DNA of 64,000 nt, taken from positions 1 to 64,000 of the forward strand of contig JAECUM010006812.1 of assembly GCA_016617855.1 (NCBI GenBank), read 5' to 3'. Made by a program: the position numbers and the translations under genes. The DNA is from Megalonaias nervosa (taxonomy: Eukaryota; Mollusca; Bivalvia; Unionida; Unionidae). Shown one piece after another: positions 42,974 to 56,000 of this stretch (position 1 is the first letter of the stretch; each line of letters starts with the position of its first letter). Under the pieces are notes generated by a model. It did not search any database, had not been told where the DNA came from, and worked only from the letters and a program-made list of their open reading frames with translations.

Positions 42974-43393
42974 GCTTTCTATTCCTGAATAAAAGCATCA
43001 TTTTCAATGAGTGCTGTAACCCATGAACTCGATACAGTATGACAAACCAAGTAAAAGTTGTGGGAGCTGCCATCCCTAAAAGGGGACATAACTCCAGCAT
43101 AATATGGAATGATTGTATATAATTTAAAAAATTGAGTAAGTTATCTAGTGCATTCTGAACATTAGCATAGTTTTTTGTATGTTTGTTTTACTTTTACATC
43201 AAGTCTATGGCATCACCTGAAAAAGGTAGACAAAAGTGTTAAAACAGTGTCGGCCATCTCAGCAACACAAGATCATCAAGACCAATATACAGCACTCTTT
43301 AGAACCTTTCCCTCCAAGTCAAAACCCCATGCTGATGTAGCCATTCATTTGGAAGGAGTTGTCGTTAAGAGTTTAACACACTTTTACAGCACA

Positions 43394-43566
43394 TAATACA
43401 CTATACACTGCAGCCAGTATATGGTGGTAGAAGAACCATGATCCAATGGAAACTACTGGCAAAAGTTCTCACATTCCCATCATGGCATAGCCCAAGACTC
43501 AAACCCACGAAAACAGAGATATATCAGTAAAGTTGAGCGCCTTAGACCACTCAGCCACCTGGGCCC
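43394..43566 (-). mobile_element. SINE family B, copy 2
   Basis: Minus-strand head near 43,566 ('ggcccaggtggctgagtggt'), B-box-like part near 43,505, body toward 43,400. Confidence 0.75.
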
Positions 43567-44620
43567 CCTTTTTGGAAGGATAAGGAATAGAGATAATATC
43601 CTAATGATCACTTTGCATCATTTTCATTTGGGTCCAAGTAGACAACATTGTTTTTCTTCTGAAGAAAATACCATGTCAAAATGAATTTCCATTCAACAGT
43701 AGTAAAAACAAGATTTTCCAGATGGCCACCATTAGCTCAGCCCCATTTTAATTTAGGTCCAAGAAGATATAATAAGTCTTCAGATAAAACCACATGCTGA
43801 TATGATTTTTTGCGTTTGAGGAGTAACTATAAGAATTTCAAGATGGCGACCATGGTGGCTATACCATTTCTATTTATGCTGGCTTTGTGTGGGGTTTAAC
43901 TCCATTTTTCACCATATGACAGGTCATGCACATCATTAGGTGTAAAACCCTTCACTGGATCAGTACTATTATACAGTGTATGATAGCTTTACTTGTACTG
44001 CATTTGATATGTTGCATTTTCTTTAGGTGAGTACAATGTACAAAGAAAGGTTGGGGGGTGGGGGTGGCTAACTACTTTAATTCAACTGAGTTTAGTGCTT
44101 TCTTGTCAGCAAGTGATTATATTGTAGTTTCTACTTGTAAGTCACAATGCATGTACACTAAAATAAGTATATCTACAGGATATTATGAAACAAGTACACT
44201 TATTACTTTTGTAAAATGGAATCCATTTCTGTCCAGCCCATCTTTTATTTTGCTAGAAATTAAACATTTTAACACTGAGTTAAGTCCAAAAACTTTAGAG
44301 AGATCTTACATTAGGATGTGATGTATGTATGGATAGATGGTTGCCCAAGAAATCACTATGTTGCACTTCCACCAAGGTGAGTTCTCCAAAAATAATTCTA
44401 ATTTGATTAATGGAACAAGCCTCACATGCTTAGCACCACAGCATTATTAGTATAGGGGTGTTTGTAGATGATGGCCTGAAAATAATAAAACTATTATAGA
44501 CTTGTGTTTAGCTCAACACATTGTTTAGCTGTGAAATACAGATACTGACCAATATAAAATTTCACAGCTCAACATGTTTAACTTGACAAAAAAAGCAGCT
44601 CATAACTGCATTATTGTATT
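43567..44620. other. Gene-free stretch
   Basis: No gene recognised. Confidence 0.4.
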
Positions 44621-44624
44621 CACC

Positions 44625-44895
44625 CAAATATGAACAACACAGACCCTGATCTGTAGACGGGGGTTTATTTAATCTATTTGTGATTTCTAGTGAACAGCAC
44701 AAAGAAATATCTAATTACATAATGTGCTGATAGATTGGTATCTATTTGTGATTTCAAGTGAACAGCACAAACCCAGATCTGTAATTATATAATGTGCTGT
44801 CAGATTGGGGTCTATTTATTCTGCCTGTGATATCCAGCAAACAAACACAGACCTAGTTAAGTCATCACATAATGAAATAACAAACCTGGGTCCAA
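44625..44895. mobile_element. Double-hairpin MITE-like repeat, rearranged copy
   Basis: The 'aacacagaccctgatctg' block and a related 'gtgaacagcacaaacccaga' block recur two to four times, so the region looks like a locally duplicated and shortened version of the family. Confidence 0.55.
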
Positions 44896-46104
44896 AACTT
44901 TCCCAGTAGGGTCAAGTTATCCATAAATAAAATGTGGTACTGTATATGAATCGAGCCATGAAAGCTTTTGTAAAACTAAATGTCACTCATCAACTTATAC
45001 ACTACTGTTTTTAAATTATAAATGTTTCAGTGATTTCTCTACATCTCTGTCCCCTGGAAAAGAAAAACACAACTCAAAATGAATAACAAGGTTAATTTCA
45101 ATCAGATAAAATAATTACTTTCATGGACATAGAGTCTGTTAAATTGTTTATCATGACAGAAGCTATTCATATGTCAAATCATTCACCAAAATTGACAGGT
45201 AGATGAAATATAAAATTGATGAGATAGTACTCTGTATTAAAACTACTTTCAGAGAGCTCAAGAAAACCAGTCATAAAAAAGATCCGCAAAAGCAGCAACA
45301 TTTAATGGTTTTGCCAAGATAGGAATAGAAGTACTGACCATATACAATACCATGACATGATACTGTATACAAATAATTTGCTAAATCCCTTCAGAAATCT
45401 ACAGATGCAATGTTTCCACTCAGGCACCAACCAGACAAGAAAATTTTAAAACATTTGTTTAACACAGAGATGCAGTGGTAAAAAAATATCATGAGGTAAT
45501 TTACAATAAAAGCATACTCTATTCCAAATATTTGGGTAATTTTACATGTTCCTTAGGCATTTACTTAAGCCAAAGGTTAATAATGAATTATTTTGATACT
45601 ATCCCTTTGATTGTATGTACTCATTAGCACTAAATACACTATAAATATACATGAAATTAACTTTATCTTCCCAAAAACCTGTTAAAAATTAGATGAGTTC
45701 TATTGGAAATGGTGGGAAAAGAGAATTACTTTATAGGAATGCTGCTTTAGTTTACTGGCCACAAATCTGCAGTAACACAAAAACAAGCAAAAAGGCAATC
45801 CAACAAAATTAATAAAATAGTGTTTAAATGGAACAGTCTACATGAATGAGTTGAAACATTCCTTGCTATATGCAAGTTGATGATGTTGTATTAACTTCAC
45901 ATTTTCTACAGTGGATGAAAGGACCATCTCTATACAGTTAAGAAAGTCTTCTCTACCGTTTATTTAGCTGAACAGAACCATATATGTATCTCCCCCAAAT
46001 CTGTGAACTTTTGAGCAATATGCATCATTTTCTTACTTCTGAAATACAATTACGTGCCGAGTAATAAAATTCCTATTTTTATTGTGACTATGAATTCTAA
46101 CTAT

Positions 46105-46325
46105 GATACTTACCATATATATTAGCTTATACATTAAGTTCAACTGTGACTGCAGTGACCCAGATGAGCCATCGCATAATGCAACAGCAGATCTGGGTCT
46201 CTGCAGTCTGTTCATAGTAATCAGTGTATCAAGCAACACAGACCCTGATCTGTCTGTGAATTATGCAATGGCAGATCAGGGTCTATGTTGTTTGCAGTTG
46301 GATTTTACTTGTATACGAGTATATT
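46105..46325 (+). mobile_element. Double-hairpin MITE-like repeat, complete copy
   Basis: Clearest plus-strand copy. Hairpin 1 pairs 'gacccagatgagccatcgca' with 'cagcagatctgggtc'. Hairpin 2 pairs 'aacacagaccctgatctg' with 'cagatcagggtctatgtt'. The ends are complementary (ttaagttcaactg and cagttggatttta). Confidence 0.75.
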
Positions 46326-47094
46326 TGGAACAAAAAACTATTATAGTTCCTATTTCACACAAATCCAAATAATTCATACTTTACATATCAAAACTAGTCA
46401 TGAAAAAAATAAAAATCCATTTAAAACACTTTCAAACTAAGCACAAATTTTCATCACAGTAATAAACTCTGGTTAACACAAAAAAGAGGAAGAAAAGAAG
46501 TATCTCTTGACTGTCATACACTTTTTTCTTTCAAAAATTTAATTCAGCAAATCTATTTAGATCTTCCATATTCCAACAGGATACAATAAATATATATGTT
46601 CCAGTACAATCTAACACTCGTGCATTGTTATCCTGGTATTCCTCATTTGACACGTCAGTTATGAAATCTACTACTAAATGTTTACAGATAAAGAATGATG
46701 GACTTTTCCAAGATGACATCTGTGATGCAACACTGACCAGAACTGAAAACAGATTCACGAAATGCAGATGCCCCACTACAGTGCTGGAAAACTTGTCAAA
46801 AATATAAAACTTAACCAAGAGGTACAGTCGGATAGGCAAACAAGTGTAATATTATTTGCCATATCACTGTATTGGTGAGGTATTACAACATCAATATTTT
46901 CTTTGGCTAATACACTGGTAAATACTGGTTTTCTCTGGTCAATATCACATGAAGCATATCAACAATTAAAAAAAACCATATCTGCATATTGTGTAACATT
47001 TCTGCCAGATTAATGCACTGAAAATTTAAAATGAATTAAACCATTTTGTTTATAAATAAAATAAAAGGTCCTGAATGTCAAGCTCACAATCAAA

Positions 47095-47780
47095 ACACTG
47101 CTTTAAAATGTGTGACCTTAATCCCAGGTTTAAAAGGTTAAGCAAGAATGTCACAAAATTGTTGTATCATCATAATGATTCATCCCAACTATGAAGAAAA
47201 CTGACTAAGGGGGTTAGAAAATATAAGCCAAAGAAAAATCTTTAACCAAAACCTTAATGCAAACTTTCTGTGACTATGACTGTGGCGAGATGGTCATAGG
47301 GATGAGTGACATGTAACAGAATGAAACTTCTTAGCTTAATAATGTTTCATCCCAAAAAATGAAGAAATACATCAAGAGGTTTTGGAAATGCTAGCCAATG
47401 AAAAATAAAACTTTAACCAAAAGCCTAACATAAATCTTCCCTGACTGTGACTTTGACCCAAAGGTAAAAATGTCAAGCAAAGCATGTTGTACAATCAATT
47501 GCCCTGGATTCATGATGTATTCATGCCATGTATGATAACAATCTATTAAGTGGTTTATGAAATTTATGTCATGCATGTGCAACTTCCAGATGTGCATGGG
47601 CCAGATAGCAATTTTTAAAGCCACACTGTATGATGTTAAAGTGGCTGGATAAACCAGGTTACAGACCAGAGGATCTACCTGCCTGATATATGCAAATTAA
47701 AATTTTTAACCCAAACCTCAGCGACCGTGGCAGTGGCAGCAACAGAAAAGTGAATGCAACTTCTCTTCCCACTAAATGGG
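47095..47780. repeat. Degenerate tandem repeat, ~190-bp unit
   Basis: Three diverged units share 'atgattcatcccaactatga'-type, 'aaccaaaaccttaatgc'-type and 'tgactgtgactttgaccc'-type blocks in the same order. Confidence 0.6.
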
Positions 47781-48671
47781 TTCAACAAGAAAAGTGACTA
47801 CTATCTCTTCCTATCCACTAACATAGACTGGACAAAAAGATAAATTCTGGACAAGAAGCATGCTGAAAACTAACTGAGATCAGTGTAGAAGGGAGTAAAT
47901 ATTACATCATGGTTTATAAAATCATCACACATGGATCCCAAATATTTTAACTGGAAAAAAAAAAAAGCTTATATACAGAGGATCACATATTTTCAATATA
48001 TTCACCTATTTAGCAAAATGAAATATCTACATCATCCAGTTCACACAATATTCATAAATCATACACTATAAATGAACACATGAAAATATATATACAAGTA
48101 ACAGAAGTACTTTTATCTAACCAATGATCAAGCATGCACCATAAAAATAGTATGCCATAAAAATGTACAATTATTTAACATAGATTAAGCCTTAGTAACT
48201 TAGATAATATCTACTCTTTACATTATGAATAGTGCAATGTAATTTAATTGGTAATTCTTTTAAATTTCTTATGTAAGAATTCACATAATGTGTACATATC
48301 TTTCTTAACACATCTGCAGTGTACTGAAATGATAAAAGGATTGTGGGGTTAGGGTGAACGTCATGAAGTGACAGTTCATCATACAAAGAGTGCAGTGATG
48401 ATGTCATAGAACGTGTCACATTCAAGCGTATATACTAAAAGAGTTAGCTTACACTGTATGCTGGAAGCTGTCATTTTAGAGGTGCATTCTCACTCCCAAT
48501 ATAGCCATGCTGTGTAGAAATGTGCAACATCAAATTTTGAGAAATATATAAGCCACAAAGTCAAGTAGTCAAGAGACCACATATATGGTGGGAAGTTACA
48601 TGAAATCTAAACAGATTTTCGCAGCCACAAGGCCAGCTGGAATCTGGACATACGTGGTTACACTATATACT

Positions 48672-48853
48672 CACTTGTACCTCAGATGCATCTGCAAACT
48701 GCATATAAATTTGCATAATGTACTGTAATATCTGGGTCTGTGCAGTTTGTTTGGACTAATTAGTAGAACAAATATCATCAACCTTGATCAGCCAGCACAG
48801 TATGTGTTCAGGGTCTTTGTTGTCTACAGTTGGATCTGACTTTCAAGCAAGTA
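48672..48853 (+). mobile_element. Double-hairpin MITE-like repeat, copy
   Basis: Contains 'atctgggtctgtgcagtttg', 'ctaattagtagaaca' and 'cagggtctttgttgtctaca' in family order; hairpins are partly decayed. Confidence 0.7.
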
Positions 48854-48899
48854 TCAATGGCAGTAATGGATTTTTCTTTAAAGCAAGTTAGGACTAAAA

Positions 48900-49950
48900 A
48901 GAGGAATGAGTGCAGGCATTGTATCAAATATGGTAGGTTTCATTAATCCACAAAGTTTTTGCAACTGATGGCAGTCAAACTTTTTGCCACCTAACAAAAT
49001 TTCAAAACTTTAAGTATCTGAGAGGTAATATTTGTAAAAATTAGCTACAAATACTCCACCTTACTAGAAATTTGATATAAATTCAGCTTGTACATAATTT
49101 ATGCACATAATGTCCACATGCATATAAGTACTGTTGTTTTATGGAGTTGTTAACTTTATTGTTAACTTACATGCTATTTGAGGGAAACTGCATTACTTCT
49201 GAATATAACATGCCCAAACTTTTCTAAATATATAAAATGTGGGATTCTGAAAATAATTCCCAACAATGAGATTTGCTTCTGATAATGCATTCAGTAAAAG
49301 CTATATGGCTTTTAAATTGTATGAGACTGAAATCTGGAATATAACTATCTAATATGATCTCTCACAAGTGTAAGGCTAAACAGTATTAACTTTGTGAAAA
49401 AGCATTCTTCAAGATGTATACTGCATCAATTTTCTGTATTATTTATTACATGATTCAGGCCTGTCCTCTTGCTGTAAAACAAAGGCTGGAATTGGTCCAC
49501 AGAACACATCTTGTTTAAATTGACAGTATCAACACCTTCTTGGAAAGAAAAGAAGATGGGTGCATCTGATCTCTTTGATGCATATTTTATGAAAAAGTTG
49601 ATGCTATTTTAGCCAAGGATATCTCATCAACATCTTTTTCTCAACATTAATCCTATTTCACACAGGGAAATAAAAAACAAAATCACTCACATTTGTCATG
49701 AAATCATATATGAAAAAGAGAAATACTTCAATGACATGAAAATGAACTTATAAACACAAATCTCTATCAATATGAATTTTCTCATATTGTTTCGTAAAAT
49801 ATCATCCATTTCTGAAACCCTAGATCCTTGAGTTTAGTTCATTTACTTCCTACAAAAATGAATGTAAACCTGATATGTGGACATGTACAGTCTGATGGTA
49901 GTTGAGTATGGAATTTGTCAGAAACTTAAGTTTCACCAGTTCAAGATAGT
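48900..49950. other. Gene-free stretch
   Basis: No gene recognised; it could be distal 3' flank of the phosphatase gene. Confidence 0.4.
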
Positions 49951-49954
49951 CATC

Positions 49955-50177
49955 GCAATATCTATATATACCTGCTTACAAGTCAGGTCCATTTTCAAAC
50001 AACACAGACCCTAATCTGCGATCAAATAAATGCACCGGTAGATCAGAGGCTATGTTGTCTCTTCTACTGAAGACTCCAAGCAAACTGCAAAGACCCAAAT
50101 TTGCCAGCACATTAATCAATTGCCAACCTGGGTCTACACAGTCTGTACTTAGACAGAACCTCTAAGCAAGTATATAC
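49955..50177 (-). mobile_element. Double-hairpin MITE-like repeat, minus-strand copy
   Basis: Same blocks as 46,105-46,325 in reverse order and orientation. Confidence 0.7.
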
Positions 50178-50711
50178 ATTACCCTGACAGAAAGCCAAGG
50201 AATGCTATGTTGCTTTCTTCCTGTTGTTGATTTAAATTTCAAAGTGAACAGTGAAACAGTTATGTTGCAAGTTTGTAAAACCAGTTATCATGATAAACAA
50301 TGTAAGCAATGTTGATAAAGTAAAGGCTTTTATGCTAATTCCTTCAAGGATGGTCTAAATAATAACATCTTTTTTTTGCCAGTTATTTTGTTACATGAAT
50401 GACTACCACCTTACCGATGTCTAGGGCAATTTTGTATCTCACACCGAAACAATCTTTGTCCCCCAGCCTGCATGTTAAATTTGATCAGAGACACTTTTTG
50501 AATTCAAATAGCAAATTTGACATCAAGACATGTAAAACAATATAACCCATGAACTTCCTAAAACATCATGCGAAGAATCCCTCAGCTTTTCTACCACAAG
50601 ACAGGTACAGTGTACTACTTGCATGAAGGTACATGCAAAATGAACATGTGACCTTTATGAATTATCACAGAACAAAGAATTTGGGATGAACTAGATGGTT
50701 TTTCTTAAAGG

Positions 50712-50776
50712 TTAGGTCTCCTCGGGCTGACAGGAAACCTTGGCAAGTATAACTGTAATATCATCGGGTTTCCCTC
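50712..50776 (-). CDS. PPTC7: PPTC7 exon: terminal
   Basis: Acceptor tctttacag, ends with TAA at 50,712. Encodes the GGKPDDIT metal-binding motif and a short tail. The intron to the previous exon is about 4.5 kb. Confidence 0.9.
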
Positions 50777-52974
50777 CTGTAAAGAATAAAAAAAGAAAAT
50801 CCTTGAATACTGAAATGCAAACAAAAAGACCAAGGGCCTCATGACAAACCCACAATCAAAGTATTGCTGAAAAACCTGAATCAAAAATCTTAACTGCTGA
50901 CTGCTATGCCTTGCTTCCCACTAAGGTGGGCTCAAGAAAATGCAGACAAAAGATTCAAGCCATGGACCTACATCATATTAAAAAAAATACTCTAAATCCC
51001 CTTTTCTGAATTACAACTCAGATTAAAGCAATCATTGTGCATGAAATGCTCAGACACCTAAAGCTGTTGCACATCCTGATTTTTGTGGTGGTAATTCAAG
51101 TACTTTAAGTTTAGCTTTGAGTTTAAGAGAGGTTTGCATCTACGATTAAAGAAAAACACTTACCATATCCTGTAAGATGCAGAACACATGTCCCTTAATT
51201 TATATCTGGGACTAATAAGAAATGGAAATTTCTTTTTATCATATTCCTGAACACTCCTCTGAACTGATTGGCAATACACCCAAGCTGATCATTCCATGCA
51301 CCCAATGGGTAATGTGAAATTTAGTAGATATGGAAAACAAAACATTTTCTACATTTAAATGGTAAAAAAGTGAAATCTGCATTCCCCATTTACATGCAGC
51401 ATGATATTTATACATGTCAGGCTATATTGTACACATACACGCATGTCCAAAACATTTTCGACTTTGTCATGTAACAATCCTCATTAATACAAAACCACGC
51501 CCTTGTTTTGTTCTGAGTAAAGTGAAAGAATTAGTTTTGATATGATGCATCATATTCATCTCAGCCTGATGGCTTCAACATATTTCCATGCTATATCAAA
51601 GTCATTTTCACTGAATCCCAACATGTATAGTCCGAATAAATACAAAGCCTGACAGCTGCTAGGCTTGTTGGTGGTAGTTTCTTAGAGGAATTTCAACAAA
51701 TAGATTGACAAAAGAGGCTGACAATTTCTTTCTGAATAAAGGGTCAGTCAATATGATGTAATTTCTAAATTGCAGGCCTTCAAAATCTTAAATTTCTAAC
51801 ATTTGGAGAGTCCAACTGTTACCAGTAGCTATACCGTACAAGTTTCCTTCCATGGCCAATCTTAAATTTCTAACATGTGGCGAATCGAACTGTTACAGTA
51901 GCTATACCATTGAGTTTCCTTCCATGGTCAATCATGTTAAAAAATAATGATTAAAAACGTTGAAGAGAACAAGTTGTTGGTTTAAATCACATCCATTACT
52001 TCAACAAGAATTTTTCTTAAGGACTGTCACTATACTGAATAAAAAGAATTTCCAAGAAGCTGAAAGAAGACTTTTCTTTGATCCACGTGTTCCTTCTAAC
52101 TGCTGAGTAAAGAAACAATCACTAACTTCCTTGAAAAAATCCACTGTAAAACAGAAAAACACAACCAAATCCAACTTCTCAAAATTTAGTACCAAAACTA
52201 GTTAATGAGGACAAACCCCTCTCAGAAACGTAATATTTATTTTATTAGACCAAATTTTTTTTAACAAGCATTACAATGATGGTGAATTGCCAGATACGTG
52301 TGCAGAACCAAACTGACGGTGCATGTATCTTTGCAATAGATGAAACACATCTGAACAGTTACCTTTCATTACAGATACAGAAGAAATGTAACCTTTACTG
52401 TAGATATAAAATTTCAATGAAGGTAAAGGCGAACACTGTTTCCTGTAAAAATTACATGAGGCATATCATCAGTTGTGGTGGCTATTACCTTTTATGTCAT
52501 AGATTATCACAAATTTGCAGAGCATCATGATGGGCAATGGTATGTCATATACAGTCCAAACTCCAAAAGATGTCACTTCTGTTCAAAAGACACCTCTCAA
52601 AAAATCTAGTTACAAAGTTCCATCTAAAATGTTTCTTGCACTACTATGTAATTTACAAAGTCATTTCAACAATCCTGTGAATGTATTATGTTCCTTGACT
52701 GGTCAAGTGTCCAAATCTGCACAGTAAAAATCTATTATATGCTAAACTTTGATGCCAACGTGACATCATGATCCTTCCTGTGTCACAGTGCCAAGAAGAA
52801 TTATATTTTCTGCCATTTTTGAGACAAATTCTCCACAGTGTGCAAAAATGGGGATAAGTCTTGTGTTTGAGGACATTAATGGCAGTTATATGGTGATGGA
52901 ATATCCATTTTACCAACTCAGCCAATGCATTGCTTGTAATGCTCAATTTGTGACAGCAAAACAAGCAGCACCTT

Positions 52975-53005
<31 letters not shown>

Positions 53006-56000
53006 ATTTGGATTCTTAATGTAGCTTTAACAATTTTTCAGTCATATCAATTCAATGTCTGCAGTGTGGCAGTTTATAAAGATGTCTAGCACTGGGACAT
53101 CATGCCACAGACATGTAGCAGCATATCCCACCCAGTCACATTATCCTGACATCAGGCCATCCAGTCTTAACACTAACCTCTTAATGCTGAGCACCTAGCA
53201 AGGCAGCTGTTAGGACCATTTTTATAAATCTTTGGTATGACTTGGTTGAAGTTTGAATCCACAACCTCCTGCAGCCAAGGTAGACAATCTAACCACTAGG
53301 CCACCGGAGTGGCCCAGCATCTTTACTGGCTCAATTAATGTACTGATAGTAATATTCAACTGTAACATTAAAACAACAAGTAACATCTTCATGTCTATTT
53401 TACTGGCTCAACTAATGCATTCCTGGTAATAATCAATTTGTGACAGCTAAACAAATAACATCCTCAGACCTTCAAATTCAAGATCATAATCCCCTAAATA
53501 GTCCCTTAAAATTTTCTACCGTGTAAGCTGCTATTTCTTGTCCCTTTTGGCCATTTCCTTGTAAGGTACATTTCAGGGCTGTTCCATTTAACCCTTTAGC
53601 TTCCACTGCCCCATCTATGTGTCACCTGTGAATAGCTCTTCAACCCCAATGCCACATATATGCAGTGTTCATAACACTTGCTTAGTCCCCACTGACACAT
53701 CTATGCGTATAATCCACCACTATTTGAAATTCCAATGCCTCATAGATGCATATGTTACCACTATGTTAACTGAATGCTAACTGGTTGAAAGTACGAAAGT
53801 TTACATATCTTTGATTATCATAACCAATGAGACAACTGTTTACTCAACATTTCGATACAAGTCTGAAAAGTAGTGGGCTAAATTTAGACACAAGGGAAGG
53901 GCTTTTCTGCACTTTACAAAAACACATGGTCTTGAGATAAACGAAGATGGATTCCAATTCTGATACAAGTGAGTTTTAATGGTTTAATGCAAACAATATA
54001 GAAGAATTTAATGGATCGATTTTTGAAAATGGATCAAGTATTGATTTTAGTCCAGTTTCAACACCAGATGCAAGAGATTTTGAATTAGATGACAAGGAGG
54101 CCATAGTCCCACTTGCAAAATGAAATGATGATATCTCCATGTTTGAAATTGACAATTTTTATTCTAATGTTGGTTCCACTATTGAGCCTGGACCACTAAG
54201 CAATGAGAAAGATTTTTTTCCTAAAGTGTTTTCCCTGAATTTCAGGTGAAAAAACCAGTTAAAGAAACAGATGATTATTCCAAGGAAATGGTGGACCAAA
54301 AGAAAGACCCAAAATGGTATCATACCAGCATCATGGAGATGTAGGTATTTACTGGAATCTATATTGTCATGAACATTAAGTAGATATTCAAGTATATTAA
54401 TGTGTGGATAATTAATGTTTTGAGAGGTATCACTCCCAACTATGTAATTAGAGTGGATGTCATCCATATTTTTTATGTACATATGTAAATATTGGATTTA
54501 TTTTGTGGGATTCAAAACAATTTACACGACTGTGATATCTTGTATTATGGCATGTAAGAGCATGTCAAGGGAGAAATATATGGATAACAGACACTATACA
54601 CTGTAAGCTGGTATTCTTTTCATTGAAATCCTGCAATAATGAATGAAATAATTAAATAAATATTACCATGTTTTTACTGTCAGTTTCTGTAATCGGCCAT
54701 GATTACGTTCAAGTATTCAGTCTAGGACTAGCCTCAGCTATCTCAGCAACTGATATGGTAACAATCAGCAGCAGTACGGCTACACATAGTTAAAAGGTTA
54801 AACGTACATGGTACCCAGGGAAGGCACTTTTTAAAAATATATGCTTGGACACTCTGGCTACTCAGAGAGTTCATATGAAAATGATACAAAGTTCTAAATG
54901 GCATCCATGGATGACTACCCACATTAAAAGTGCCTTCCCCGAGTACCAAGTATATTTCACAGGAACAACCTTCAAAACCCTTTGACAGACATCTCATTTA
55001 AACAGTAAACATTATCCCATCCCTTTGCTATTGGTAAAATATACTGAAATCCTTAAACAATGTTATGGTTTTAACCCTGTCAGAAGAAATTTGAAGAAAA
55101 CATTTAACATCAGTATAAGTTTAAAAATCCTAAACTACAGATGTTTATATATTTGTTAACAGCAGATGTCTTCCTTAGTTCAACTGTATGGCGTGAACTA
55201 CAATTTATCTACTTAAAAGAAAGACAATAAGCATTTGAAAGTCTTCTTACTCTCTAAGACATTACAGTCAAAGCTCTTATCCTCTTACCCCTCATAGCAA
55301 TCCCAGCATCCAAAGCAGATAATGCGAATGGAGATAAATAGTCTGGGTCAAAAGACAGCTGGTGTGCTTTTTCTGCAATGTTCTTAGCTGTTGTCTGCAC
55401 CTGGACATTTTCCTCTCTCTTATCCTACAAGAAGATATTATGTTTATTAAGAAATATAAAATAAAGAAGTTGTCACTCCCACCCCCCAAAAATATCTTAT
55501 AGACATCTACAACAACTGACATCTTTGATTTTGCAAAACTGATGAAAAAAATATAAATTTTATTAAAAAAACACTAAACCATATTGTATTCTCAGAAATT
55601 TTGCCATTCCCTCTAATTTTCATACACAATCCATGAAAGTTATAATTATTTCTGTCCACTAATTATTGATAGAGAAAATCTGTCAAAAGTTTACAAATGT
55701 TAAAACCTAAAATAACAATTATTTACCCATAATCCTTTGTATACTTGGAAAAAAAATGTGAGAAAAATTCCAACAATTTATTTTTCAGCAAATTTCTCAA
55801 AAGATTATTCAGATGAATAGAAATAACAATCAACTGACTGAATGTAATAATGATTATGCAAAATTTCATAATGAAGACATAGCTTCATACATTTAATGAC
55901 TGATTAATACCATACAGATTACTCATAATAAAGTTTCTATAATTGTGGTGATAAAGCAGATTTAACAGTATATTATATGAAGAGGTCTTCTTAAAGAAAA

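Noticed and set aside
54159..54482. Minus-strand hydrophobic open frame
   Set aside because: It is antisense to the better-supported piggyBac-like plus-strand remnant; its hydrophobicity comes from the antisense of acidic and Lys-rich codons.
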